From positions 186,001 to 250,000 of the forward strand of contig NZ_JAIVMG010000003.1 of assembly GCF_020177335.1 (NCBI RefSeq): 64,000 nt of DNA. The letters run 5' to 3'. Every line of letters starts with the position of its first letter. Within the stretch, counting starts at the first letter, position 1. This document shows, piece by piece, positions 1-6,832 of the stretch. The stretch comes from Stappia indica. Lineage in GTDB: Bacteria > Pseudomonadota > Alphaproteobacteria > Rhizobiales > Stappiaceae. The notes beneath the pieces are model-generated. The model was not told where the DNA came from and made no database searches. It saw only the letters and a list, made by a program, of their open reading frames with translations. The position numbers and the translations under genes are program-made.

Positions 1-2
1 AC

Positions 3-1049
3 CTGCTGATCCTGCATCCGGCGGGCTGGATTCCCTTGCGGGCGATCTCCGGTTTCTGCTTCGCCGGCGCGGCGATGGTGGTGGAAAGCTGGCTGAACGA
101 ACGGGCCACCCCGGAAACCCGGGGGCGGATCTTCGGCCTCTACACCATGATTAATCTGGGCGCGACAACTGCCGGCCAGATGCTGCTGACCATGGGCGAT
201 CCGGCCGGCTATTTCTTCTTCGTGCTGGGCTCGATCGTCTATTCCATGGCGCTGCTGCCCACGGCGCTGTCGACGGCGGCCGCGCCGACGCCGCTGGCGC
301 AGGCCCGGCTCGACCTCAGGGCCCTGTGGCGCAACTCGCCGGTGGCGGTGACCGGCGTGTTCCTCGTGGGCATCTCCAACAGCGCCTTCGGCACCCTTGG
401 CGCGGTCTACGGGCGCCAGATCGGGCTGTCGGTAACCAGCATCGCCAGCATGATGTCGATCGCGCTGCTCGCCGGCGCGCTGATCCAGCTTCCCATCGGC
501 ATGCTGTCCGACCGCATGGACCGCCGTTTCGTGCTGATCGGCCTGGCCGCCTGCGGCTGCCTGATCGGCGCCCTTCTCAGTCTGGGGTCGGGCTTTCCCG
601 TTCTCCTGACCATTGCCCTGGTCGGCGCCTTCGGCGGCATGGTCTATTCGATGTACCCGGTGATCGTTGCCCATGCCAATGACCACTCCCCGCCGGGCGA
701 GTTCCTGAAAACGAGTGGCGGGCTGCTGCTGTTGTTCGGGGCGGGCTCGGTGGTTGGCCCGCTGCTGGCGGCGATCCTGATGACCATGACCACGCCGAGC
801 GGCCTGTTCGGCGTTACCTCCGCCGCCCATGGCACGATCATCGCCTTCACGCTCTGGCGCATCACCCAGCGCAAGCCGGTGGCACCGGCGGAGCGGGAGG
901 ACTTCGTCGCCATGGCCTCGGCGACCCGGTTCTCGACGCCTGAGGCCCTGTCGCTCGATCCGCGCGCGGAGGAGGAGCAGGAGGACGAAAGCGCGGCCTT
1001 GCCCGACCTGCCGGAGGAGAAACTGTCGCAGCGCCCGGCAAGCACCTGA
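3..1049 (+). CDS. MFS transporter, 5' end outside window
   Basis: C-terminal 348 residues of a major facilitator superfamily permease; the frame is open to the left edge, so the start lies upstream. Alternating hydrophobic helices are visible (about nine), with the MFS-type loop GMLSDRMDRR near residue 165 between helices and a second conserved stretch around ESWLNERATPETRGRIFG. The last ~55 residues are acidic and presumably cytoplasmic. The family moves small solutes or drugs across the inner membrane by proton coupling; the YcaD-like subgroup is my best guess, and the substrate cannot be read from the sequence. It converges on the minus-strand gene that follows. Confidence 0.85.
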   Translation: MLILHPAGWIPLRAISGFCFAGAAMVVESWLNERATPETRGRIFGLYTMINLGATTAGQMLLTMGDPAGYFFFVLGSIVYSMALLPTALSTAAAPTPLAQARLDLRALWRNSPVAVTGVFLVGISNSAFGTLGAVYGRQIGLSVTSIASMMSIALLAGALIQLPIGMLSDRMDRRFVLIGLAACGCLIGALLSLGSGFPVLLTIALVGAFGGMVYSMYPVIVAHANDHSPPGEFLKTSGGLLLLFGAGSVVGPLLAAILMTMTTPSGLFGVTSAAHGTIIAFTLWRITQRKPVAPAEREDFVAMASATRFSTPEALSLDPRAEEEQEDESAALPDLPEEKLSQRPAST

Positions 1050-1080
1050 GCCAGATGGCGAGCCGCGCCGGTCCCGCCGG

Positions 1081-2334
1081 TCAGTCGCCCTGGTACCAGA
1101 TGCGGTAAAGCGCGCCGGCCCGGTCGTCGGACACCAGCAGCGAGCCATCCGGCAACTGCGCCACATCCACCGGTCGGCCGAGATAGGCACCGCTTTCATC
1201 GAGCCAGCCTTCGGCGAAGGGCATTGTTTTGGCGCTGCCGTCCTCGGCGATGGCAGTGAACATCACCCGCGCCCCGACCGGCGTCGACCGGTTCCAGGAC
1301 CCGTGCTGGGCGGAAAAGATACCGCCGCGATAGCGCTCGGGAAACATCTCCCCGGTGTAGAAACTCATGCCGAGATCCGCCGCATGGGCGATGGTCTCCA
1401 CCACCGGCATCACCACGTCCTCAGGCACTGTGTCGGCGGCATATTCGCCGGTGCGCACGGCGCCGCCGCCATACCAGGGAAAGCCGAAATGCTGGCCCGG
1501 CGCCGTCTGGCGGTTGATTTCCCCGGGCGGAATGTTGTCGCCCATACGGTCCACCTGATTGTCGGTGAACCACAGCTCGCCGGTCTCGGGGTGAAAATCA
1601 TGGCCGACCGAGTTGCGAATGCCCCGGGTGAAGACCTCGCGGCCGCTGCCATCCCGGTTAAGGCGGATGATGCCGCCGATGCCGGTCTTGTCGTAAAGCG
1701 CGAGTTTTCGGCGCGGGGGCACATTGTAGGGCTGGCCCAGGGAGATGTAGAGCCGGTCGTCGGGGCCGATGCGGCAGACCCGGGCGGAGTGGTTGCGGCT
1801 TTCCTCCGATGGCGGGATCAGCTCCCCTCTGGGGACGATGACGGTTGCCGGCGGATCGCGCTCGTCGCCGCCCGTTCCGGCACCGGCAAAGCCGAGAACC
1901 CGGTTCCGCTCGACCACGTAGAGAACACCGTCCGGGGCGAAGCAAACCCCGTTGGGGAGGACGAAATCGACCGCCGGGGCGAATTGCCGGACCGTGTCGG
2001 CGATCCGGTCCTTGTCCCGGTCGGTGACCGCCCAGACCCGGTCGCCGCGGGTGCCGACGAAGACGCGGAGCCCTTCCGGCGACACCGCAAGATGCCGGGC
2101 TCCGGGCACCAGCGCATAGACATCGATCCGGAATCCGTCGGGCAGGGTGATGCGGTCGAGGATCTTGCGCAGGCGCGAAAGGTCCCCTGCATCCTGAACG
2201 ACGGTTTCGCTCTTTGGCGCGGGCGCCGCATCCACCGGCGCTCCCGCGCCAACGGCCAGCGTCAACATCAGGGCGGCCAGGCAGCGTCTGGGTCCGGAAG
2301 GGGAGGTGCAGACGGGACGCGAGGATACGGGCAT
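1081..2334 (-). CDS. Secreted PQQ-type sugar (glucose/sorbosone) dehydrogenase family protein
   Basis: About 417 residues. The start at 2334 is chosen because GAGGGAGAT sits just upstream; an in-frame ATG 29 codons earlier lacks this. An N-terminal Arg-rich then hydrophobic segment ending in a VDAAPA-like site looks like a Sec signal peptide, so the protein should be periplasmic. The rest is a beta-propeller of the GSDH family, with typical blocks GIRNSVGHDFHPETGELWF, GQHFGFPWYGGG and HGSWNRSTP. The family oxidises sugars or related polyols with PQQ as cofactor; the exact substrate is unknown. No PQQ synthesis genes are in view. It is divergent from the putative RNA/small ORF at 2.5-3.0 kb. 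Confidence 0.85.
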   Translation of the reverse strand: MPVSSRPVCTSPSGPRRCLAALMLTLAVGAGAPVDAAPAPKSETVVQDAGDLSRLRKILDRITLPDGFRIDVYALVPGARHLAVSPEGLRVFVGTRGDRVWAVTDRDKDRIADTVRQFAPAVDFVLPNGVCFAPDGVLYVVERNRVLGFAGAGTGGDERDPPATVIVPRGELIPPSEESRNHSARVCRIGPDDRLYISLGQPYNVPPRRKLALYDKTGIGGIIRLNRDGSGREVFTRGIRNSVGHDFHPETGELWFTDNQVDRMGDNIPPGEINRQTAPGQHFGFPWYGGGAVRTGEYAADTVPEDVVMPVVETIAHAADLGMSFYTGEMFPERYRGGIFSAQHGSWNRSTPVGARVMFTAIAEDGSAKTMPFAEGWLDESGAYLGRPVDVAQLPDGSLLVSDDRAGALYRIWYQGD

Positions 2335-2495
2335 GGCGGGATCTCCCTCTTCGGTCGGGCAGGCGACGCGGATCGCTCCGCCCGGATGCGACGGCGGGGG
2401 CTGGCGGGAAGTGTAGCCCATGGCGGTGCGGCGCGCACGTCAGGGGACGCGACGCCGTCGCGGCCCGGCCGGTTCGCAAAGGGGAAAATGTCCGC

Positions 2496-2524
2496 TTGCC
2501 CCGCTTCCGCCACCGTGGCATAAG
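2496..2524 (+). promoter_or_regulatory. Candidate sigma70-type promoter for the structured RNA
   Basis: TTGCCC (2496-2501) and CATAAG (2519-2524) are separated by exactly 17 bases, giving a moderate match to the -35/-10 consensus. Initiation would fall near 2530, just before a run of hairpins ending in an intrinsic terminator. Purely sequence-based; the hexamers are imperfect. Confidence 0.35.
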
Positions 2525-2529
2525 AAAGC

Positions 2530-2682
2530 CATCATCAAGAGAAGGGCTGGCGCCCTCGCCAACCTGCCCGACCGGGCAAGGTGGTCTCCCTCAACCGGGG
2601 ATGTGGCCGGGAAACCGGCAACGAAACGGTCGACTTCGTCTCTCGCGCCAGTCCTCCTCGGGAAACCGATGGAGGATTTTTT
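2530..2682 (+). ncRNA. Candidate structured leader or small RNA ending in an intrinsic terminator
   Basis: The ~150 bases after the candidate promoter fold by eye into a series of hairpins. These are AGGGC/GCCCT at 2543-2556, an ACCTGCCC/GGGC(A)AGGT stem around 2562-2582, GCCGG-GAAA-CCGGC at 2606-2619, and the terminator stem at 2652-2676 with another GAAA loop. Two of the hairpins share the core CGGGAAACCG. I do not recognise a known riboswitch class, 6S RNA, 4.5S RNA or RNase P RNA in it. It may be a cis-acting leader (attenuator) for the ORF at 2684, or an independent sRNA. Confidence 0.45.
2652..2682 (+). terminator. Intrinsic terminator overlapping the Shine-Dalgarno of the next ORF
   Basis: TCCTCCTCGG pairs with CCGA(T)GGAGGA across a GAAA loop with one bulged T, followed immediately by six T residues (2677-2682). 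The GGAGGA in the 3' arm is also the ribosome binding site for the ATG at 2684, so folding would both end transcription and hide the RBS. Confidence 0.75.
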
Positions 2683-2683
2683 A

Positions 2684-3022
2684 ATGCTCGGTCTTCGCCA
2701 ACGTCTCCAGCCGGAGGCAGATGCCCGCACGCCGCTTGCGCGGCAACAGGCAGAGCCGGTCTCTCCCTTGTCCGAGCCGTTGTCGTTTCTGGAGCTGCGG
2801 GTGCTTGCAGTTGGGGCGCTGGTGCGGCTGCGGATGCCCCGGACCGGGCGGATCACGTCGCCACTGGCGACTGCGGAACGGCTGGCGCGGCTGGAGCGGC
2901 TGCAGGCACTGTGGATGTCCGGCTGCCGGCAGGTGGTCGACGAGGGGCTTTTCCACGACATCGCCCATCGCCATCCCGGTGTTGCCCAGAGCGTCCGCGC
3001 CCGGGTCAACAGCCGCCCCTGA
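2684..3022 (+). CDS. Small protein of unknown function behind a structured leader
   Basis: 112 residues starting at an ATG seven bases after GGAGGA. I do not recognise the family. Codon choice (frequent CTG, CGG, GCG, GTC) matches the neighbours, which supports a real gene, but overlapping frames are also open on both strands. The protein is Leu/Arg/Ala-rich, with a predicted helical middle (residues ~33-85), two His pairs near the end and no signal peptide or membrane segment. Its translation start is embedded in the terminator hairpin, implying conditional expression if the gene is real. Confidence 0.5.
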   Translation: MLGLRQRLQPEADARTPLARQQAEPVSPLSEPLSFLELRVLAVGALVRLRMPRTGRITSPLATAERLARLERLQALWMSGCRQVVDEGLFHDIAHRHPGVAQSVRARVNSRP

Positions 3023-3093
3023 GCCCGATTGGGCGGTTGGGGGCGGTGCGCAGGCGGGCACCAGGCGTGCTGGCGCCCGCGCCGTGACGGCGA

Positions 3094-3291
3094 TCAGGCG
3101 GGGGTAACGTCGTAACCCGCCGCCTCGATGGCCTGCATCAGCTCCTCTTGCGGGCGCACGCTCTCGATTTCGGCAATGCCCCGCTCAAGATCGATTTCGG
3201 CGGTGGAGGTGGGATCGGCGGCGGTGAGGGCCTTGGCGACGGCGGATACACAGCCGGAACAGGCCATGCCTTCGATTTTCAGGGTGATCAT
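3094..3291 (-). CDS. copZ: CopZ-like copper chaperone (heavy-metal-associated domain)
   Basis: 65-residue single HMA domain. The metal site GMACSGC carries Cys11 and Cys14, the fold is beta-alpha-beta-beta-alpha-beta in length, and it ends AAGYDVTPA. The start at 3291 gives the canonical N-terminus MITLKIEGM; a longer reading frame upstream lacks support. The family carries Cu(I) in the cytoplasm and hands it to a CopA-type P-ATPase, which is not in this window. The promoter at 3327-3357 has a CueR-type operator, which supports copper rather than mercury or another metal. It stands alone, divergent from the EAL gene. Confidence 0.88.
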   Translation of the reverse strand: MITLKIEGMACSGCVSAVAKALTAADPTSTAEIDLERGIAEIESVRPQEELMQAIEAAGYDVTPA

Positions 3292-3326
3292 GTAACTTCC
3301 ACGCTGGTTGCTGTAGGGTGGGACGC

Positions 3327-3357
3327 ATCCTGAACCTTTCCGCAACTGGAAGGTCAA
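3327..3357 (-). promoter_or_regulatory. CueR (MerR-family) type promoter/operator for copZ
   Basis: On the minus strand TTGACC and CAGGAT are separated by 19 bases, the over-long spacer used by MerR-family activators. Inside the spacer lies the inverted repeat ACCTTCC-N7-GAAAGGT, one mismatch from the CueR/copA consensus ACCTTCC-N7-GGAAGGT. The site lies about 40 bases upstream of the copper chaperone start. Confidence 0.8.
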
Positions 3358-3503
3358 GCACGCACAAATGCGGACCGTATCTGTGCACAAGACCGGCGCG
3401 GGCGGTGGCGGGGAGCGGCTTGAACCGCTGGAGATTCGGCAGAATCAGCGTATTCAGGCACTATTGTATCTGGGCATGATTCGGCTGGAGCCGACGGAAA
3501 AGC

Positions 3504-5045
3504 ATGGCGCGCGCGACAGGCATCTTCATTTTTCTCTGCATGGTGATCATCGCCGGGTCGGTGGCGGCGATGCTGGTGTTTCAGTTCGCCCGGCCCGCCG
3601 GCGAGGCGTTGTCCCTAAGCCTGGCTCTTCTGTGCGCGATGGTCGTGATCCATCTGGTGTTCGCCCGTCAGCGCGAGCGCAGCGAAGTCAGCGAAAAAGT
3701 CGCTCAGCTGGAAGAGCGGGTTATGGAGGTCGATGAGGACATCGGCAACCTGGAAGGCCGGCTGAGCGGCCTGGAAACCAGTCTGCCGCGCCGGGCCCGG
3801 GACGAAATCGACCCGCTGTTTGCCGAGGTCGAGGTGCTTGGCAGTCTGATCAAGCAGATGGCCGAGGCCATGGCCGGCATGGAAGACCGGATCGACGAGC
3901 AGGACCGCAAGGCGCTGGAGGCGCCGCCGCCCCGTTACGTCGGTTACGAGGAGGCGCCGCGTGCCCTCGGCTATACCCAGCCGAGCGAGCCGGCGCATGC
4001 GCCACATCGGGAGGAGCCTTCGGCTCCGGCGCCCCGTATGTCCGCTCCCCCGCTGGACCATGGCTATGTGGATCGGCCCCATGGGGACCATGGTTATCCG
4101 GAGCGCGGCCTTCCCGAACGCGATCCTGGCGAACACCATCGTGCCGACCGCGCGCCCGGTCCACAGGACCACGCCAGCCGGGCACCGAGGGAAGCCGTCC
4201 CGCCGGTCGAACGCACCCGCGTTCGACATGGCACGCCGCCGGCGCGGCACGGTCGGCCCGATCTTGCCATGCGCCAGACCATTCAGGAGGCGCTCGATAC
4301 CAGCCGGGTCGATCTCTACCTGCAGCCGATGGTCACCCTGCCACAGCGGCAGGTGCGGGACTATGAGGCGCTGACCCGCATCCGCGATGCCAATGATACC
4401 ATGCTGGAGCCGGTCGACTTCATCGAGGAAGCAGTGCGCGCCCGGCTGATGCCGGCGATCGACAACCTGATGCTGTTTCGCGCCATTCAGGTGCTCAGGC
4501 GCCTGTCGAGCCGCAACCGGAGCTCCGGCCTGTTCGTCAATGTGTCTTCGCAGACACTGGTGGATGAGCGCTTCTTCCCCGGCTTCCTCGACTTCCTGCG
4601 CGGGCAGGAGGGGTATGGCGAGCACCTGACCTTCGAGTTCACCCAGCGCGACGTGGCCGATATGGGCGCGCTCGAACATGAAAGCCTTGCCGCTCTCGCC
4701 GATCTGGGCTTCCGCTTCTCCGTCGACCGGGTGACGGATCTGCGGATGGATTTCAAGGCGCTGGCCGACGTCGGCTTTCGCTATGTCAAGGTGCATGCCA
4801 ACCGCCTGATTGGCGGCGAGGCGCTACAGACAAGCCACATTCATCCGGCGGATTTCTCCGATCTGTTGCGCCGGTTCGGCATGGAACTCATCGTCGATCA
4901 CATCGAGACCGAGGCGCAGGCGCTGGAGGTGCTGGATCTCGAAGTGCGGATCGGCCAGGGCTACCTGTTCTCGCCGCCGCGCCCGGTCCGCCCGGAGGTG
5001 CTGCAGGGCCGCCCGCCGCGTCCGGCCCGCCGGGCGGCGGAGTAG
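3504..5045 (+). CDS. tipF: TipF-like membrane protein with coiled coil and degenerate EAL domain
   Basis: 513 residues. Two N-terminal membrane helices (about 6-27 and 34-53), a coiled coil (about 57-130), a Pro/His/Arg-rich linker (about 140-250) and a C-terminal EAL domain (about 255-500). This order matches Caulobacter TipF, a c-di-GMP receptor that positions the flagellar motor. EAL residues are partly kept (YEALTRI, NVSSQTL, KVHANR, IETEAQ). The catalytic DDFGTGYSSL block is replaced by SVDRVTDLRMDF and ELTES by EFTQ, so phosphodiesterase activity is unlikely. That it reads c-di-GMP for flagellar assembly is inference; no flagellar genes are adjacent. Confidence 0.7.
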   Translation: MARATGIFIFLCMVIIAGSVAAMLVFQFARPAGEALSLSLALLCAMVVIHLVFARQRERSEVSEKVAQLEERVMEVDEDIGNLEGRLSGLETSLPRRARDEIDPLFAEVEVLGSLIKQMAEAMAGMEDRIDEQDRKALEAPPPRYVGYEEAPRALGYTQPSEPAHAPHREEPSAPAPRMSAPPLDHGYVDRPHGDHGYPERGLPERDPGEHHRADRAPGPQDHASRAPREAVPPVERTRVRHGTPPARHGRPDLAMRQTIQEALDTSRVDLYLQPMVTLPQRQVRDYEALTRIRDANDTMLEPVDFIEEAVRARLMPAIDNLMLFRAIQVLRRLSSRNRSSGLFVNVSSQTLVDERFFPGFLDFLRGQEGYGEHLTFEFTQRDVADMGALEHESLAALADLGFRFSVDRVTDLRMDFKALADVGFRYVKVHANRLIGGEALQTSHIHPADFSDLLRRFGMELIVDHIETEAQALEVLDLEVRIGQGYLFSPPRPVRPEVLQGRPPRPARRAAE

Positions 5046-5371
5046 CCTTTCCTCCCGGGAACCGGCCGGCTCTCTCGGCGCCCTCCTGGCCCCCGAGTCG
5101 GGATCGGGACGCCGAAGGACGTGCGTTTTCATAGGGCTGGAGGCGAGAGGCCGTGCCTCCCCGATCCCGGATCTCCGCGTGCGCGTCGTCCGGGAGGACG
5201 CGGCGTGTGGGGCGATGGCCGGAGCAGAGAAGCCTCTGTCCATGAGGTGGCTCGTCCGGGGCGAAATCCTCTCGGCATCATCCCGGGCAAGCCTAGGCGC
5301 GACCCGGGATCGGAGGGCCGAAGAGTGTGCGTTTCCAACCTCTTGAGAACCGGCAAGCCGCGCCGTCACGC
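5046..5371. repeat. Intergenic cluster of RIME/RPE-like palindromic repeat units
   Basis: No gene seen. Two related segments recur: GGGATCGG-N2-GCCGAAG...GTGCGTTT at about 5099-5131, and again at about 5308-5336. Palindromic cores include TCCCGGATC...GTCCGGGA (around 5165-5195) and TCATCCCGGGC...ACCCGGGATC (around 5277-5313). Such GC-rich palindromes resemble the dispersed intergenic elements of rhizobia. Confidence 0.5.
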
Positions 5372-5410
5372 AAAAGGGCCGCGAGCGTTTTCCCGCTCGC
5401 GGCCCTTTTT
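5372..5410. terminator. Bidirectional intrinsic terminator between convergent genes
   Basis: A perfect 12-bp stem GGGCCGCGAGCG/CGCTCGCGGCCC with loop TTTTCC. It is preceded by AAAA and followed by TTTTT, so it can act on both strands for the converging tipF-like and M16 genes. Confidence 0.9.
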
Positions 5411-5450
5411 CGTGCTCAGCAGGTGGGGGGCTTCCCCCACCAAGGTTGGG

Positions 5451-6812
5451 TCAGGACGGCTGTTTCGGGCCGACGGTGACGATGGTCGGGCTGGCGCTGC
5501 CCAGCAGCCGGTTCGCCACCCGCTTGATGTCTTCCAGCGTAACCGCCTCGATCAGCCCGTTGCGCTTGTCGATGTAGTCGAGGCCGAGCTTTTCCATGCG
5601 GATGCCGAGAAGCTGGTTGGCGATCTTGCCCGAGGTGTCGAACCGCAAGGCATAGGAGCCGGTCAGGAAGCTCTTGGCCTTGGCAAGCTCCTCTTCCGTC
5701 GGCCCTTGCGTGGCCATGCGGCCCATCTGCTCGCCGATGATCTGCAAGGTCTCGCCGGCCCGGTCCGCGCGGGTGCCGGTGGCGGCGATCAGCATGCCGG
5801 CATGATCGTAAGGCACCAGATAGGAGCCGACCGAATAAGCAAGGCCGCGCTTTTCCCGCACCTCGTCATAAAGCCAGGAGGAGAAGGAGCCGCCGCCGAG
5901 AATGTGGTTCATCACATAGGCGGGGATGAAATCGGGGTCGTCACGCTTCAGGCCGGGCAGGCCGATGCGGATCGCGGTCTGCGGCACGTCGAGGGTGATG
6001 CTTTCCTCGATATCCATGCGCGGGGTGATCTCCGCCACCGGCGTCAGATCCGGTTCGGCAGGCAAAGCGGCGAAGACCCGGTCGAGCAGCGGGCCGAGCG
6101 TGGCCGCATCGATCGCGCCGACAACGGCGATCTGCAGGGAGCTTTGGGCGAACAGGCGTTGATGCTGCGCCTTCAGGTCCGCCGGTGTCAGCGCCGAAAC
6201 GCTCTCTTCCGTGCCACTGGCCGGCCGGCCGTACGGATGGCCCGGAAAGACGGTGCGGGCAAAGGTGCGGGCGGCGATGGCATCGGGGTCCTTCGCCTCC
6301 CGGCGCAGGCCGGCGATGATCTGGCTGCGCATCCGCTCCACCGCATCGGCGTCGAAGCGCGGTTCGGTGACCGCCAGCCGCAGCATCTCGAATGCATCCT
6401 CCGCATTGGGCGTCAGCGTGCGCAGCGAGCCGTAGAAGGCATCGCGCCCGGCATCGAAGCCGATCTTGACGGCCAGGTCCTGCATCCGTTCCTGAAAGGC
6501 GCGGGAGGTCAGGTCGCCCGCGCCCTCATCAAGGGTGGCGGAGAGGAGGTTGGTCAGCCCCTCCTTGCCGTCCGGATCCTGGGCCGAGCCGCCAGAGAAG
6601 GCGAAGTCGACGGCGATGATCGGCACCGTGTGGTCCTCCACCAGCCAGACCGACAGGCCGGCGGGGGTCTCGAACGGCTGGATGTCGACCGCCCGCGCAT
6701 GCACGATCATCGAGATCAGCGCGATCATGCTGGCGACGAACAGCAGCGACAGGCGGTTCAGCAGCAGCGCCGGGAGAGGGCGCGCCACGGCGGCGGAACG
6801 GGGTCGGGTCAT
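5451..6812 (-). CDS. M16 peptidase-like protein lacking the zinc motif
   Basis: 453 residues of M16 (insulinase/processing-peptidase) fold behind an N-terminal hydrophobic segment (about 18-40) that directs it to the cell envelope. The position of the HxxEH zinc site is occupied by TNLLSATLDEGAG, so it should be catalytically dead. C-terminal M16 features remain (HPYGRPASGTEESV, LGGGSFSSWLYDEVREKRGLAYSVGSY, including the R/Y pair that binds substrate). It lies 20 bases downstream of an M16 gene with an intact motif; such pairs act as active/inactive heterodimers in known bacterial M16B systems. Substrate unknown. Confidence 0.88.
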   Translation of the reverse strand: MTRPRSAAVARPLPALLLNRLSLLFVASMIALISMIVHARAVDIQPFETPAGLSVWLVEDHTVPIIAVDFAFSGGSAQDPDGKEGLTNLLSATLDEGAGDLTSRAFQERMQDLAVKIGFDAGRDAFYGSLRTLTPNAEDAFEMLRLAVTEPRFDADAVERMRSQIIAGLRREAKDPDAIAARTFARTVFPGHPYGRPASGTEESVSALTPADLKAQHQRLFAQSSLQIAVVGAIDAATLGPLLDRVFAALPAEPDLTPVAEITPRMDIEESITLDVPQTAIRIGLPGLKRDDPDFIPAYVMNHILGGGSFSSWLYDEVREKRGLAYSVGSYLVPYDHAGMLIAATGTRADRAGETLQIIGEQMGRMATQGPTEEELAKAKSFLTGSYALRFDTSGKIANQLLGIRMEKLGLDYIDKRNGLIEAVTLEDIKRVANRLLGSASPTIVTVGPKQPS

Positions 6813-6832
6813 AGTCTGTCGTACTCCGGCAA

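Noticed and set aside
829-2523. Long plus-strand frame opposite the sugar dehydrogenase
   Set aside because: Antisense shadow of a GC-rich gene; no family motif, biased composition, and the minus-strand protein is clear.
3054-3070. 17-base exact match with 12610-12626 (GCGGGCACCAGGCGTGC)
   Set aside because: Too short and GC-rich to claim a repeat family; flanks differ.
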